Positions 10,116 through 19,726 of a DNA stretch of 64,000 nucleotides are shown one piece after another. This DNA is from Enterobacteriaceae bacterium ESL0689 (GTDB taxonomy: Bacteria > Pseudomonadota > Gammaproteobacteria > Enterobacterales > Enterobacteriaceae). Both the position numbers and the translations under genes were made by a program. Each line of letters starts with the position of its first letter. The first letter of the stretch is position 1. The stretch covers positions 1,302,001-1,366,000 of the forward strand of contig JAQTIF010000001.1 in the NCBI GenBank assembly GCA_029433525.1, given 5' to 3'. The notes beneath the pieces are model-generated. The model saw only the letters and a list, made by a program, of their open reading frames with translations. It had not been told where the DNA came from and ran no database searches.

Positions 10116-10129
10116 TTGTTGCCGATCAA
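10116..10129. promoter_or_regulatory. FNR box (downstream site) for cydA
   Basis: TTGTTGCCGATCAA matches TTGAT-N4-ATCAA with one mismatch. In E. coli the second FNR site overlaps the main cydA transcription start, so by analogy the start here would be near 10123, leaving a 5' leader of about 290 bases before cydA. Confidence 0.65.
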
Positions 10130-10312
10130 ATTGACCTGAAAGTGATAGATTCGCTATCTATCGATCACTGTCGTAGAATGCAGAAGGAATTCAGTCAAAA
10201 CCTGTTTATTGTAAAGGTGTTACAAGGTAGTATCTCTCAGGATCAATATGGTTTTTTGTTAACATATCTATAAATATTTCATTACAGTTCATTACCATTC
10301 AGGTAGCGAACA

Positions 10313-10414
10313 ATGAAAAAAAGCATAGATAAACTTTTATTGGGGCATGCGTGTGAAGCCGTTTTTTACGGTGTTCATTCCAGGAGTCTTCATGCGATGA
10401 GCAAGGAGTCATGA
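10313..10414 (+). CDS. Possible 33-residue leader peptide before cydA
   Basis: A short frame starting ATG AAA AAA AGC encodes 33 residues ([20 protein letters not shown] and a 13-residue tail). Its TGA at 10412-10414 overlaps the cydA ATG at 10414 (TGATG), the layout used for translational coupling. A weak AGG lies about 9 bases upstream of its ATG. It has no recognisable domain. It may be a chance frame in the long cydA leader; comparison with related genomes would decide. Confidence 0.35.
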   Translation: MKKSIDKLLLGHACEAVFYGVHSRSLHAMSKES

Positions 10415-11979
10415 TGTTAGATATCGTCGAACTGTCACGGTTACAGTTTGCCTTGACCGCGATGTACCACTTCCTTTTTGTGCCGCTAACGCTGGGTATG
10501 GCGTTCCTGCTGGCCATCATGGAAACGGTCTACGTGCTTTCCGGCAAACAGATTTATAAAGATATGGCGAAATTCTGGGGTAAGTTGTTTGGTATCAACT
10601 TTGCTCTCGGGGTCGCTACCGGTCTGACTATGGAGTTTCAGTTCGGAACCAACTGGTCTTACTACTCGCATTACGTCGGGGATATTTTTGGTGCGCCGCT
10701 GGCTATTGAAGGTCTGATGGCCTTTTTCCTCGAGTCCACCTTTGTTGGCCTGCTATTCTTCGGCTGGGATCGGCTGAGTAAAATTCAGCATATGGCCGTG
10801 GCCTGGCTGGTGGCGCTGGGATCCAACTTATCCGCCATGTGGATACTGGTGGCTAATGGCTGGATGCAGCATCCGGCAGCATCGGAATTTAATTTCGAAA
10901 CCATGCGTATGGAAATGCTCAGCTTCTCTGATCTGGTGTTAAATCCGGTCGCGCAGGTGAAATTTGTCCATACCGTTGCATCCGGTTATGTCACCGGTGC
11001 CATGTTTATTCTTGGCATTAGCGCCTGGTATTTGCTGAAAAACCGCGATGTCGCGTTTGCGAAGCGCTCTTTTACTATCGCTGCCAGCTTTGGTTTAGCG
11101 GCCGCGCTCTCGGTGATTGTCCTCGGTGACGAATCCGGCTACGAAATGGGCGACGTACAGAAAACGAAACTGGCTGCCATCGAAGCCGAATGGGAAACTC
11201 AGCCCGCACCCGCCTCGTTTACCCTGTTTGGCATTCCTGACCAACGTGCAGAAACCAACCACTTTGCCATTCAGATCCCTTATGCGATGGGGATTATCGC
11301 CACACGCTCTCTCGATAAGCAGGTTATGGGGTTAAAAGAGTTAATGGCAGAGCATCAGGAACGTATCCGCAATGGGATGAAAGCCTATTCGTTACTGGAG
11401 CAACTGCGAACCGGAACGGCTGACCCGGCAATCCGCAATCAGTTTAATGCGGTAAAACAGGATCTGGGTTATGGCCTGCTACTGAAACGTTATACGCCAA
11501 ACATTGCTGATGCGACAGAAGAGCAGATCGCGCAAGCGACGAAAGACTCTATTCCACAGGTCGCACCGCTCTATTTTGCTTTCCGCATTATGGTTGCTTG
11601 TGGTTTTCTGTTGCTGCTGATTATCGCGGCCTCGTTCTGGACTGTTTTGCGCAATCGGGTCGGCAAAAACAAATGGGTTCTGCGTGCGGCGTTATACGGC
11701 ATTCCTTTACCGTGGATCGCTGTCGAAGCGGGATGGTTTGTCGCTGAATATGGTCGCCAGCCCTGGGCGATCGGTGAAGTATTGCCGACGGCGGTGGCTA
11801 ACTCTTCCCTGACCACAGCGGATCTGATTTTCTCGATGTTGCTGATTTGCGGCTTGTATACCCTGTTTCTGGTGGCGGAATTGTATCTGATGTTTAAATT
11901 CGCTCGTCGTGGTCCGAGTAGCCTGAAAACGGGTCGTTATCACTTTGAGCAGCCAGCTACTACTCAGTCGGTACGCTAA
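10414..11979 (+). CDS. cydA: Cytochrome bd-I ubiquinol oxidase subunit I
   Basis: A 521-residue inner-membrane subunit of the high-affinity quinol oxidase. The haem b595 ligand His19 ([14 protein letters not shown]), the haem b558 region around [13 protein letters not shown], the quinol-binding Q-loop ([17 protein letters not shown]) and the [13 protein letters not shown] motif are all present. I chose the second ATG of ATGATG because the E. coli protein begins MLDIVEL and a GGAG sits 6-7 bases upstream. It is followed after 15 bases by cydB. Expression is probably set by ArcA and FNR at the upstream sites. Confidence 0.97.
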   Translation: MLDIVELSRLQFALTAMYHFLFVPLTLGMAFLLAIMETVYVLSGKQIYKDMAKFWGKLFGINFALGVATGLTMEFQFGTNWSYYSHYVGDIFGAPLAIEGLMAFFLESTFVGLLFFGWDRLSKIQHMAVAWLVALGSNLSAMWILVANGWMQHPAASEFNFETMRMEMLSFSDLVLNPVAQVKFVHTVASGYVTGAMFILGISAWYLLKNRDVAFAKRSFTIAASFGLAAALSVIVLGDESGYEMGDVQKTKLAAIEAEWETQPAPASFTLFGIPDQRAETNHFAIQIPYAMGIIATRSLDKQVMGLKELMAEHQERIRNGMKAYSLLEQLRTGTADPAIRNQFNAVKQDLGYGLLLKRYTPNIADATEEQIAQATKDSIPQVAPLYFAFRIMVACGFLLLLIIAASFWTVLRNRVGKNKWVLRAALYGIPLPWIAVEAGWFVAEYGRQPWAIGEVLPTAVANSSLTTADLIFSMLLICGLYTLFLVAELYLMFKFARRGPSSLKTGRYHFEQPATTQSVR

Positions 11980-11994
11980 GACAGGAGTCGTCAA

Positions 11995-13134
11995 ATGATT
12001 GATTATGAAATATTGCGTTTAATCTGGTGGCTACTGATTGGTATCCTGCTGATTGGCTTTGCCGTCGCCGACGGTTTTGATATGGGCGTAGGAATGCTTA
12101 CCCGTTTTCTCGGTCGTAATGATACTGAGCGACGGATCATGATTAACGCCATCGCGCCACATTGGGACGGAAACCAGGTATGGTTGATCACCGCCGGGGG
12201 GGCGTTATTTGCCGCCTGGCCCGTCGTTTATGCCGCGGCTTTTTCCGGTTTTTATGTCGCGATGATCCTGGTTCTGGCCTCACTTTTTTTCCGTCCGGTA
12301 GGTTTTGACTATCGTTCGAAGATTGAAAATACCCGCTGGCGTAATATGTGGGACTGGGCGATCTTCATTGGCAGTTTTGTGCCACCGCTGGTCATTGGTG
12401 TCGCATTCGGCAATCTGCTACAGGGCGTGCCGTTCCACATTGATAACTATATGCGCATTTACTACACCGGTAATTTCTTTCAGCTACTTAACCCGTTTGC
12501 TTTGTTAGCCGGTATTGTGAGTATTGCCATGATTGTGACCCAGGGGGCCACCTATCTGCAAATGCGTACCGCCGGTGAATTATACCTGCGTACACGCATG
12601 ACGTCGCAGATTGCCGCGTTTGCCACCCTGATTTGCTTCCTGCTGGCCGGTATCTGGGTCGTATATGGCATTGAGGGCTACACGGTGATCTCTGCTATCG
12701 ATCCTGTGGCGCCCTCAAATCCGCTGACGAAAGAAGTGGTTCGTCAGGCGGGAGCATGGCTGGTTAACTTCAACCATATGCCATTACTCTGGCTGATCCC
12801 GGCGCTCGGTGCTTTATTACCGTGGTTAACCATCCTCGCATCATGGCGTAACAAAGGCGCGCTGGCGTTTGTCTTTTCGTCACTGACACTGGCATGCATT
12901 ATTCTGACGGCCGGTATTGCGATGTTCCCGTTCGTTATGCCATCCAGCACCATGCTGAATGCCGGTCTGACGATGTGGGATGCCACATCCAGCCAAAGAA
13001 CATTGACCGTGATGACATTTGTCGCTGCTGTTTTCGTGCCGATAATATTGTGTTACACCGCCTGGTGTTACTGGAAAATGTTTGGTCGGATCACGCGCGA
13101 AGATATTGAAAAAAACACCCACTCGCTCTATTAA
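11995..13134 (+). CDS. cydB: Cytochrome bd-I ubiquinol oxidase subunit II
   Basis: A 379-residue membrane protein, same length as E. coli CydB, starting MIDYEILRLIWWLLIG after an AGGAG site. The motifs FAVADGFDMGVGML and PHWDGNQVWLITAGGALFAAWP are typical. It pairs with CydA to form the bd oxidase, which reduces oxygen without proton pumping. It is followed after 16 bases by cydX. Confidence 0.97.
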   Translation: MIDYEILRLIWWLLIGILLIGFAVADGFDMGVGMLTRFLGRNDTERRIMINAIAPHWDGNQVWLITAGGALFAAWPVVYAAAFSGFYVAMILVLASLFFRPVGFDYRSKIENTRWRNMWDWAIFIGSFVPPLVIGVAFGNLLQGVPFHIDNYMRIYYTGNFFQLLNPFALLAGIVSIAMIVTQGATYLQMRTAGELYLRTRMTSQIAAFATLICFLLAGIWVVYGIEGYTVISAIDPVAPSNPLTKEVVRQAGAWLVNFNHMPLLWLIPALGALLPWLTILASWRNKGALAFVFSSLTLACIILTAGIAMFPFVMPSSTMLNAGLTMWDATSSQRTLTVMTFVAAVFVPIILCYTAWCYWKMFGRITREDIEKNTHSLY

Positions 13135-13150
13135 GGTAAGGAGATGATAT

Positions 13151-13264
13151 ATGTGGTATTTCGCATGGATTTTAGGCACGCTCCTCGCCTGTGCTTTTGG
13201 GATTATCGCGGCACTGGCGCTTGAGCAGTCTGAAGCAAATCAGGCAGCGAAAGAAGAACATTGA
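13151..13264 (+). CDS. cydX: Cytochrome bd-I small subunit CydX
   Basis: A 37-residue single-helix protein beginning MWYFAWILGTLLACAFGI, preceded by GGTAAGGAGATGATAT. The conserved N-terminal WYF.WILG signature and the charged tail (AAKEEH) identify CydX (formerly YbgT), required for stability and activity of the bd-I oxidase. The TGA overlaps the next ATG (TGATG). Confidence 0.95.
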   Translation: MWYFAWILGTLLACAFGIIAALALEQSEANQAAKEEH

Positions 13265-13557
13265 TGAGCAAAATTATCGCGTTCCTGTATGCGATAATGG
13301 ATAAGCGCCTGTTAAGGGCGCTTTCCTTATTGCTGGCACTGCTACTGGCAGGATGTGTTTTCTGGAACCCCACGCGTTTTGCGGCGAAAACCAGTGAGCT
13401 GGAGATCCAGCACGGTTTTTTGTTGATATGGGCGGTTTGTGCAGGTGTTATCCACGGCGTTGGATTTCGCCTTCAGACTCCGCTCTGGCAAGCGTTTTTT
13501 TGTCCACTTATTGCCGATATTGCTCTGATGATGGGGCTGTTGTTTTTCTTCTGTTAG
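13264..13557 (+). CDS. ybgE: Cyd operon membrane protein YbgE
   Basis: A 97-residue membrane protein with three or four hydrophobic stretches, starting one base into the cydX stop codon. It contains the GC-and-VFWNPTRFA segment found in YbgE (cyd operon protein family). Its function is not established; co-transcription with cydABX points to a minor role with the oxidase. I prefer the ATG at 13264 over the TTG three bases upstream because it gives the TGATG coupling. Confidence 0.88.
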   Translation: MSKIIAFLYAIMDKRLLRALSLLLALLLAGCVFWNPTRFAAKTSELEIQHGFLLIWAVCAGVIHGVGFRLQTPLWQAFFCPLIADIALMMGLLFFFC

Positions 13558-13786
13558 AAAGCGTCGTGATCTGCCGTTAATTAATTTATTGCATCAAAAT
13601 AGTCAGTAGTAGAATAACTGGATTAGCGGGAAAATAGCACCGATAACGCTGATCTGAAAAAAGCAAGTTATTAGCTCACAAAAATTTACTGATAGTGAGC
13701 TTTATTTCATTTTAAACCCTGTTTTCCGCGCGTATAGTAGAAAAACTAAAATTTACTAATATGTATATGCATTACCGGGATGTAAA

Positions 13787-14191
13787 GTGAATACAACCTT
13801 ATTTCGATGGCCGGTTCGGGTCTACTACGAAGACACGGATGCCGGTGGTGTGGTTTATCATGCCAGTTACATCGCTTTTTATGAAAGAGCACGCACAGAG
13901 ATGTTGCGTCATCATCACTTCAGTCAACAGGCACTGCTTGCTGAGCGAGTCGCTTTTGTGGTTCGCAGGATAACGGTGGAGTATTTTGCCCCCGCCAGAC
14001 TGGATGACATGCTCGATGTACAGACAGAGATTAGCTCTATGCGTGGTGCCTCTTTGGGATTTACGCAACGCATTGTTAATGCCGGGAACAAAGTCCTGAA
14101 TGAGGCTGAAGTTCTTGTTGTCTGTGTGGACCCACTTTCCATGAAGCCACGGGCGCTTCCTGAGTCTATTGTCGCGGAGTTTAAGCAGTGA
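13787..14191 (+). CDS. ybgC: Acyl-CoA thioesterase of the tol-pal cluster
   Basis: A 134-residue hot-dog-fold protein that starts with GTG at 13787 after GGGATG. The catalytic motif [16 protein letters not shown] is intact. YbgC hydrolyses short-chain acyl-CoAs and interacts with acyl carrier protein at the membrane. It is the first gene of ybgC-tolQRAB-pal-cpoB as in E. coli; its TGA overlaps the GTG of tolQ. The 229-base gap before it (13558-13786) is AT-rich and probably holds the promoter, but I could not define one. Confidence 0.95.
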   Translation: MNTTLFRWPVRVYYEDTDAGGVVYHASYIAFYERARTEMLRHHHFSQQALLAERVAFVVRRITVEYFAPARLDDMLDVQTEISSMRGASLGFTQRIVNAGNKVLNEAEVLVVCVDPLSMKPRALPESIVAEFKQ

Positions 14192-14880
14192 CTGATATGA
14201 ATATCCTTGATTTGTTCCTGAAAGCGAGCTTTCTGGTAAAACTTATCATATTGATTTTAATTGGTTTTTCTATAGTTTCCTGGGCCATTATCATTCAGAG
14301 AACACGCATTCTCAATATGGCAACCCGTGAGGCAGAGCATTTTGAAGACCGCTTCTGGTCAGGTGTTGAGCTGTCCAGACTATATCAGGAATGTCAGGGA
14401 AACCGCGACGACATGACAGGTGTTGAGCAGATTTTCTATAGTGGCTTCAAAGAGTTCGTCCGTTTACATCGTGCCAATACTCCTGCGCCGGAAGCAACAG
14501 TAGAAGGGGCGACACGAGCGATGCGCATTGCAATGAACCGTGAAATTGAGGCACTGGAAATGCATATTCCTTTTCTTGGCACGGTGGGTTCCGTCAGTCC
14601 TTATATTGGGCTGTTCGGGACGGTGTGGGGGATCATGCACGCCTTTATTGCCCTTGGTGCGGTGAAGCAGGCGACACTACAGATGGTTGCGCCAGGGATT
14701 GCTGAAGCACTCATTGCTACCGCCATTGCACTGTTTGCGGCAATTCCGGCAGTAATGGCCTATAACCGATTGAATCAGCGAGTGAATAAACTTGAACAGA
14801 ACTATGATAACTTTATGGAAGAGTTCACCGCGATTTTGTACCGTCAGGCGTTTACGATGAGTGAGAGCAATAAGGGGTAA
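14188..14880 (+). CDS. tolQ: Tol-Pal system proton channel subunit TolQ
   Basis: A 230-residue inner-membrane protein with three helices (about 15-37, 135-160, 170-195), homologous to MotA/ExbB. The motif [13 protein letters not shown] in the second helix is conserved. It starts with GTG overlapping the ybgC stop, and the first residues [14 protein letters not shown] equal those of E. coli. With TolR it converts proton motive force into movement of TolA for outer-membrane constriction at division. Confidence 0.96.
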   Translation: MTDMNILDLFLKASFLVKLIILILIGFSIVSWAIIIQRTRILNMATREAEHFEDRFWSGVELSRLYQECQGNRDDMTGVEQIFYSGFKEFVRLHRANTPAPEATVEGATRAMRIAMNREIEALEMHIPFLGTVGSVSPYIGLFGTVWGIMHAFIALGAVKQATLQMVAPGIAEALIATAIALFAAIPAVMAYNRLNQRVNKLEQNYDNFMEEFTAILYRQAFTMSESNKG

Positions 14881-14883
14881 GCG

Positions 14884-15306
14884 ATGGCCAGACGTCGTCG
14901 ACGGCATGAACTGAAGTCTGAGATCAACATTGTGCCGTTACTGGATGTGTTATTGGTGTTGTTGCTGATCTTTATGGTGACCGCGCCAATTATTACTCAG
15001 AGTGTTCAGGTTGATCTGCCGGATGCCACCGAATCACAAATGGTGAAAAGCAGTGATGATCCCCCGATGATCGTTGAAGTTTCCGGTATTGGGCAATACA
15101 GCGTTAAAATTGGCCCGGAAACATTATCGCAGTTACCCCCGGAGCAGGTTATTGCCGAAGCGAAACGCCGACTCGCTGCCAATGAAAAAACAGTATTCCT
15201 TATCGGCGGGGCAAAAGATGTGCCTTATGATGAAATTATTAAAGCGCTTAACTTGTTGCACAGCGCCGGAGTGAAATCGGTTGGTTTAATGACGCATCCT
15301 GTTTAA
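14884..15306 (+). CDS. tolR: Tol-Pal system protein TolR
   Basis: A 140-residue protein with one N-terminal helix (about 18-38) containing the proton-carrying Asp in VPLLDVLLVLLLIFM, and a periplasmic domain. It is ExbD/MotB-like and partners TolQ. AAGGGG in the tolQ tail serves as its ribosome site, three bases after the tolQ stop. Confidence 0.96.
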   Translation: MARRRRRHELKSEINIVPLLDVLLVLLLIFMVTAPIITQSVQVDLPDATESQMVKSSDDPPMIVEVSGIGQYSVKIGPETLSQLPPEQVIAEAKRRLAANEKTVFLIGGAKDVPYDEIIKALNLLHSAGVKSVGLMTHPV

Positions 15307-15397
15307 TTGATCCGTTATGAAAATTAGCGGCATATCTTTTGTTTTCACCGCTGGTTAGGGTTGGCGGCAATAGGCGAACAGTTTTTGGAAAACGATA

Positions 15398-16642
15398 GTG
15401 TTAAAGGCAACCGGACAAAACGATAAACTCAAACGAGCGATTATTATATCAGTTACGCTGCATATTATCCTGATTGTGCTGCTAATCTGGGGTTCGTTCG
15501 ATGAAAAAACAGATACTTCTGCCGGGGGGGGCGGTGGCGAGCCCATTGATGCTGTTATGGTTGATCCTGCTGCGGTAGTGGATAACTATAATCAACAACA
15601 AGCACAAGCAGAAGCGGCAGCCAAAGCCGCTGCCGAAGCGAAGAAACAGGCTGAAGCAGAAGCGACAGCCAGAGCCGCTGCCGAAGCGAAGAAACAGGCT
15701 GAAGCAGAAGCGACAGCCAGAGCCGCTGCCGAAGCGAAGAAACAGGCTGAAGCAGAAGCGACAGCCAGAGCCGCTGCCGAAGCGAAGAAACAGGCTGAAG
15801 CAGAAGCGACAGCCAGAGCCGCTGCTGAAGCGAAGAAACAGGCCGAAGCCGAAGCGACAGCCAGAGCCGCGGCCGAGGCACAGAAAGAGGCCGAAGTGGA
15901 AGCGGCAGCCAGAGCCGCGGCCGAGGCACAGAAAAAGGCCGAAGTGGAAGCAGCAGCCAAAGCCGCCGCCGAAGCGAAGAAACAGGCGCAAGCCGAAGCG
16001 GCAGCCAAAGCCGCCGCCGAGGCAAAGAAAAAGGCCGAGGCGGAAGCGGCAGCTAAAGCCGCTGCTGAGGCAAAGAAAAAAGCTGAAACGGAAGCGGCAG
16101 CCAAAGCCGCTGCTGAGGCAAAGAAAAAGGCTGAAGCGGAAGCGGCAGCCAAAGCCGCCGCCGAGGCAAAGAAAAAGGCACAAGCCGAAGCAGCAGCTAA
16201 AGCTGACGCTGCCAGGAAAGCGGCGGCAGCGAAAGAAAAAGAAGCCAGCAGTGTTGATGATCTGTTCGGCGATTTGAGCTCTGGCAAAAATGCTCCCAAA
16301 GGAGCAGCCAACGGTAGTGCAGGGGGTGCTTCTCCCGCTAAAGGGACGAAAAAAGGGCAAGCAGGTGCTTCTCAGACAGAGATAGCCAGTTATGTAGCCC
16401 TGGTACAGGCGGCCATTAAAGGGTATCTCTATGACTGGGATACCTATAAAGGTAAAATTTGTACCTTACGGATTAACCTGGCACGGGATGGCACGCTATT
16501 GAGTGTCAAATCTGAAGGCGGCGATCCGGTATTCTGCCAGCAGATGTTGTCAGCAACCAGCCGGATGAACAAGTTTCCTGAACCACCCACGCAGGCCGTC
16601 TATGAGACATTCAAAAATGTGCCGCTGGATTTTAAACCCTGA
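15398..16642 (+). CDS. tolA: Tol-Pal system bridging protein TolA
   Basis: A 414-residue protein starting with GTG (E. coli TolA-like N-terminus, ATGQNDKLKRAI). Domain I has one membrane helix (about 15-34) and the GGGGG linker. Domain II (about 65-285) is a long Ala/Lys/Glu helix built here from 16-residue repeats. Domain III (about 320-414) is the C-terminal Pal/TolB-interacting domain with CTLRINL and two cysteines. It links the inner membrane to Pal. The start is inferred from homology; no ATG is available. The DNA repeats in domain II are listed separately. Confidence 0.95.
   Translation: MLKATGQNDKLKRAIIISVTLHIILIVLLIWGSFDEKTDTSAGGGGGEPIDAVMVDPAAVVDNYNQQQAQAEAAAKAAAEAKKQAEAEATARAAAEAKKQAEAEATARAAAEAKKQAEAEATARAAAEAKKQAEAEATARAAAEAKKQAEAEATARAAAEAQKEAEVEAAARAAAEAQKKAEVEAAAKAAAEAKKQAQAEAAAKAAAEAKKKAEAEAAAKAAAEAKKKAETEAAAKAAAEAKKKAEAEAAAKAAAEAKKKAQAEAAAKADAARKAAAAKEKEASSVDDLFGDLSSGKNAPKGAANGSAGGASPAKGTKKGQAGASQTEIASYVALVQAAIKGYLYDWDTYKGKICTLRINLARDGTLLSVKSEGGDPVFCQQMLSATSRMNKFPEPPTQAVYETFKNVPLDFKP
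15610..16220 (+). repeat. 48-bp tandem repeats in tolA domain II
   Basis: The central helix consists of about eleven 16-codon units. The first five units translate identically as KKQAEAEATARAAAEA and are nearly identical at the DNA level (AAGAAACAGGCTGAAGCAGA and on). The later units diverge (QKEAEVEAAARAAAEA, KKKAEAEAAAKAAAEA). Near-perfect 48-base direct repeats are prone to slippage, so TolA length may vary between strains. Confidence 0.9.
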
Positions 16643-16758
16643 GCCCGTTTTTCGCGTGTCTGTGGCGAAAACTGTCGTCGGGGAGGTTTTATGCATTTTA
16701 GTTTGTTAACCATCTGCTAAATTATCATCAGGTTTTGTACCTGGATAAGGGAGAAATA

Positions 16759-18051
16759 ATGAAGCAGGCAATACGAATAGTAATCAGTTTTTTCGTTCTG
16801 TGGGCGGCGATGTTGCATGCAGAAGTGCGAATCGAGATAACCCAGGGGATGGATGCCGGACGTCCGATCGGTGTCGTGCCGTTTCAATGGGATGGGGCCG
16901 GAGCGGCGCCAGAAGATATTGCCGGTATCGTTGCCGCGGATTTGCGTAATAGCGGCAAGTTTAATCCGCTGGATCGTTCACGTTTACCTCAGCAACCCGG
17001 TCGAGTTCAGGAGGTACAGCCTGCAGCATGGTCGGCATTGGGTATCGATACCGTGGTGATAGGGCAGGTGACGGCTAATCCTGATGGTTCCTGGAATATT
17101 GCCTATCAGCTCGTTGATACTGGCGCAGCACCGGGCTCTGTGCTGGCACAGAACAGCTTTAAGGTGACGAAGCAGTATTTGCGTTATGCCGCGCATACGG
17201 TCAGTGATGCGGTATTTGAACAGCTCACTTCAATAAAAGGCGCGTTTCGTACCCGTATTGCTTATGTGATACAGACCAATGGTGGTCAATTTCCTCATGA
17301 ATTGCGCGTCTCTGACTATGATGGCTATAACCAGTTTACGGTCAAACGGTCGCAGCAACCGCTGATGTCTCCGGCATGGTCGCCGGATGGCTCTAAACTG
17401 GCCTATGTTACTTTCGAAAGTGGGCGCTCTGCGCTGGTGATACAGACGCTGGCTAATGGTGCCGTGCGTCAGATAGCCTCGTTCCCTCGACATAATGGTG
17501 CGCCCGCTTTCTCGCCCGATGGTTCTAAGCTGGCATTTGCACTGTCAAAAACCGGTAGCCTGAATCTGTATGTTATGGATCTCGCATCAGGGCAGGTGCG
17601 ACAGGTGACCAATGGGCGCAGCAACAATACGGAACCCAGCTGGTTCCCGGATAGCCAGACGCTGGCCTTTACTTCTGACCAGGCGGGGCGCCCCCAGGTG
17701 TATAAAGTCAATATCAATGGCGGTAGCCCACAGCGTATCAGCTGGGAGGGTGCGCAGAACCAGGATGCTGATGTCAGCAGTGACGGTAAATTTATGGTTA
17801 TGGTCAGTTCCGCCAACCGTCAGCAACATATTGTCAAACAGGATCTGAACGGAGGAGGTGTACAGGTTTTGTCATCAACACTTCTGGATGAAACGCCCAG
17901 TCTGGCACCGAATGGGACGATGGTGATCTATAGTTCTTTTCAGGGAATGCAGTCTGTGCTAAATCTGGTTTCGACAGATGGTCGTTTCAAAGCACGTCTT
18001 CCGGCGACGGATGGACAGGTAAAATTCCCAGCCTGGTCACCGTATTTGTAA
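16759..18051 (+). CDS. tolB: Tol-Pal periplasmic beta-propeller TolB
   Basis: A 430-residue periplasmic protein, the E. coli length if the ATG at 16759 is used ([21 protein letters not shown] signal peptide, cleavage before EVRIEI). A GGGAG lies 5-9 bases upstream; the upstream in-frame TTG/ATG-like codons would disrupt the signal peptide. The C-terminal WD-like propeller has repeated SPDGSKLA blades. TolB binds Pal and TolA and regulates Pal mobility. Confidence 0.96.
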   Translation: MKQAIRIVISFFVLWAAMLHAEVRIEITQGMDAGRPIGVVPFQWDGAGAAPEDIAGIVAADLRNSGKFNPLDRSRLPQQPGRVQEVQPAAWSALGIDTVVIGQVTANPDGSWNIAYQLVDTGAAPGSVLAQNSFKVTKQYLRYAAHTVSDAVFEQLTSIKGAFRTRIAYVIQTNGGQFPHELRVSDYDGYNQFTVKRSQQPLMSPAWSPDGSKLAYVTFESGRSALVIQTLANGAVRQIASFPRHNGAPAFSPDGSKLAFALSKTGSLNLYVMDLASGQVRQVTNGRSNNTEPSWFPDSQTLAFTSDQAGRPQVYKVNINGGSPQRISWEGAQNQDADVSSDGKFMVMVSSANRQQHIVKQDLNGGGVQVLSSTLLDETPSLAPNGTMVIYSSFQGMQSVLNLVSTDGRFKARLPATDGQVKFPAWSPYL

Positions 18052-18085
18052 TGATAACTAATTGATAATTAAAGGAATGATGGAA

Positions 18086-18604
18086 ATGCAATTGAATAAA
18101 GTGCTGAAAGGGGTAATGATCGCTTTGCCGGTGATGGCCATCGCGGCATGCTCTTCTAACAAGAATAACAGCGATGATCAAAGTGCTGAAGGCATGATGG
18201 GATCAGGTACTGGCATGGATGCAAATGGCGGTAACATGTATTCTGATGAGCAGGCACGCAGTCAGATGCAGCAGCTCCAGCAGAATAATATCGTGTACTT
18301 CGGACTGGATAAATACGACGTTAGCCCTGAGTATGCTGCCATACTGGACGGCCATGCTAACTTCCTGCGTAGCAATCCTTCCTACAAAGTGACGGTAGAA
18401 GGTCATGCCGATGAGCGCGGTACACCAGAATATAATATCGCTTTAGGTGAGCGCCGGGCTAATGCGGTTAAGATGTATCTGCAGGGGCGCGGTGTTGCAG
18501 ATGACCAGATTTCTATTGTCTCTTACGGTAAGGAAAAGCCGGCAGTACTGGGACACAATGAAGCCGCTTATGCCAAAAATCGTCGTGCTGTACTGGTTTA
18601 CTAA
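18086..18604 (+). CDS. pal: Peptidoglycan-associated lipoprotein Pal
   Basis: A 172-residue lipoprotein. The signal peptide ends in the lipobox AIAAC with Cys22 as the lipidated residue; the flexible linker is Ser/Asn/Met-rich, and the OmpA-like domain carries [16 protein letters not shown] for diaminopimelate binding. I chose the ATG giving MQLNKVLKG as in E. coli; upstream in-frame ATGs lack a sensible signal sequence. Pal anchors the outer membrane to peptidoglycan. Confidence 0.96.
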   Translation: MQLNKVLKGVMIALPVMAIAACSSNKNNSDDQSAEGMMGSGTGMDANGGNMYSDEQARSQMQQLQQNNIVYFGLDKYDVSPEYAAILDGHANFLRSNPSYKVTVEGHADERGTPEYNIALGERRANAVKMYLQGRGVADDQISIVSYGKEKPAVLGHNEAAYAKNRRAVLVY

Positions 18605-18613
18605 GAGAATGGC

Positions 18614-19390
18614 ATGAGCACTTACTTCAGATATCATCTATTGAGTCTGTCGTTGCTGATGAGTATAGCGGCCCCTGGGGTCGCTTTTGCTCAGGCACCT
18701 GTTGGCAGTGTCGGCACGGGGTCAGACGAAGATCGTATCACGCAACTGGAACGAATTTCCAACGCTCATAATCAACTCTTATCCCAGCTTCAGCAGCAGC
18801 TCGCGGATAATCAGAGTGATATTGATTCGTTACGTGGTCAGATTCAGGAAAATCAGTATCAGATTAGCCAGATTATCGATCGCCAGAAGCAAATTCTGTC
18901 GCAGATAGAGGGCCTGCATCAGAGCGGGGGGGCGGCGAGTTCACAGGGTGCGTCATCCCCGGAAAACCAGGTGACACAGCCTCCTGCTTCCACCGATGTA
19001 TCAACCTCAGTGGATGATGCGAATACGGATTATAATGTCGCGATTGCCCTGGTAAAAGATCCTGCCCGTCAGGATGAAGCACTGGCCGCGTTCCAGAATT
19101 TCGTAAAAAAATATCCGGACTCCACTTATCAGCCGAATGCGAATTACTGGCTTGGTCAGTTGAATTATAATAAGGGGAAGAAAGATGATGCAGCTTACTA
19201 CTTTGCCTCGGTGGTGAAAAATTATCCCACATCACCAAAAGCACCTGACGCGATGTTTAAAGTCGGTGTGATTATGCAGGATAAAGGCGATATGGTGAAA
19301 GCAAAGGCTGTTTATCAGCAGGTAGTGAGCAAATATCCCGGTAGCGATGGGGCCAGACAAGCCCGGAAACGGCTTGATGCTGCCGGATAA
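18614..19390 (+). CDS. cpoB: Cell division coordinator CpoB (YbgF)
   Basis: A 258-residue periplasmic protein: signal peptide (about 1-27, ending AFA-QAP), a Gln-rich trimeric coiled coil (about 40-100), a Ser/Pro/Thr linker, and C-terminal TPR repeats (YNVAIALVKD and following). It binds TolA and coordinates PBP1B activity with outer-membrane constriction. mrcB, encoding PBP1B, is also in this window at 43472. The gene ends the tol-pal operon. Confidence 0.95.
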   Translation: MSTYFRYHLLSLSLLMSIAAPGVAFAQAPVGSVGTGSDEDRITQLERISNAHNQLLSQLQQQLADNQSDIDSLRGQIQENQYQISQIIDRQKQILSQIEGLHQSGGAASSQGASSPENQVTQPPASTDVSTSVDDANTDYNVAIALVKDPARQDEALAAFQNFVKKYPDSTYQPNANYWLGQLNYNKGKKDDAAYYFASVVKNYPTSPKAPDAMFKVGVIMQDKGDMVKAKAVYQQVVSKYPGSDGARQARKRLDAAG

Positions 19391-19473
19391 GAAGACAATG
19401 ACCAGCAATTGTATTATTTCTGGTCTTGCTGCGTGAATTCTAAGCATTCAGATACCTTTTAGCGAAATACTTG

Positions 19474-19501
19474 TTGCGCAGCACGTCTAAATCAGTAATA
19501 T
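19474..19501 (+). promoter_or_regulatory. Candidate promoter of the tRNA cluster
   Basis: TTGCGC at 19474-19479 and TAATAT at 19496-19501 are separated by 16 bases and followed by a GC-rich stretch, the pattern of stable-RNA promoters under stringent control. It lies about 40 bases before the first tRNA gene. Confidence 0.5.
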
Positions 19502-19538
19502 ATGCCGCCGTTGCCATTGGATATCAGGCAACGGACAT

Positions 19539-19614
19539 GGGTCGTTAGCTCAGTCGGTAGAGCAGTTGACTTTTAATCAATTGGTCGCAGGTTCGAATCC
19601 TGCACGACCCACCA
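19539..19614 (+). tRNA. tRNA-Lys (anticodon UUU)
   Basis: Seventy-six bases with the CCA end encoded. The acceptor GGGTCGT pairs with ACGACCC; the anticodon loop reads CTTTTAA, giving anticodon UUU. Sequence matches the E. coli lysT family, which also follows cpoB. Confidence 0.98.
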
Positions 19615-19647
19615 GTGTTGTATAGCATGTCTTTGTCGCGTAGTATC

Positions 19648-19723
19648 GGGTGATTAGCTCAGCCGGGAGAGCATCTCCCTTACAAGGAGAGGGTCGGCGG
19701 TTCGATCCCGTCATCACCCACCA
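19648..19723 (+). tRNA. tRNA-Val (anticodon UAC)
   Basis: Seventy-six bases with encoded CCA; acceptor GGGTGAT pairs with ATCACCC, and the anticodon stem-loop CTCCC-TTACAAG-GAGAG presents UAC. Matches the valT family found in the same cluster of E. coli. Confidence 0.98.
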
Positions 19724-19726
19724 CTC

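Larger units (their letters stand above)
9796..10312 (+). other. sucD-cydA intergenic regulatory region
   Basis: In E. coli the mng genes separate sucD and cydA; here only non-coding DNA remains. It holds a 17-base fragment of the interspersed repeat end (9838-9854), a perfect 7-base hairpin GACCACC-GTCA-GGTGGTC (9876-9893) that may be a transcript end for sucABCD although it lacks a T-run, and then an AT-rich stretch with the ArcA- and FNR-type sites listed separately. Confidence 0.6.

Noticed and set aside
15482-16360. Long minus-strand open frames of 150-290 codons opposite tolA
   Set aside because: They are shadows of the 48-bp repeats; the translations are low-complexity Phe/Cys/Arg/Leu or Ala/Ser strings with no start signal, and tolA on the plus strand is certain.
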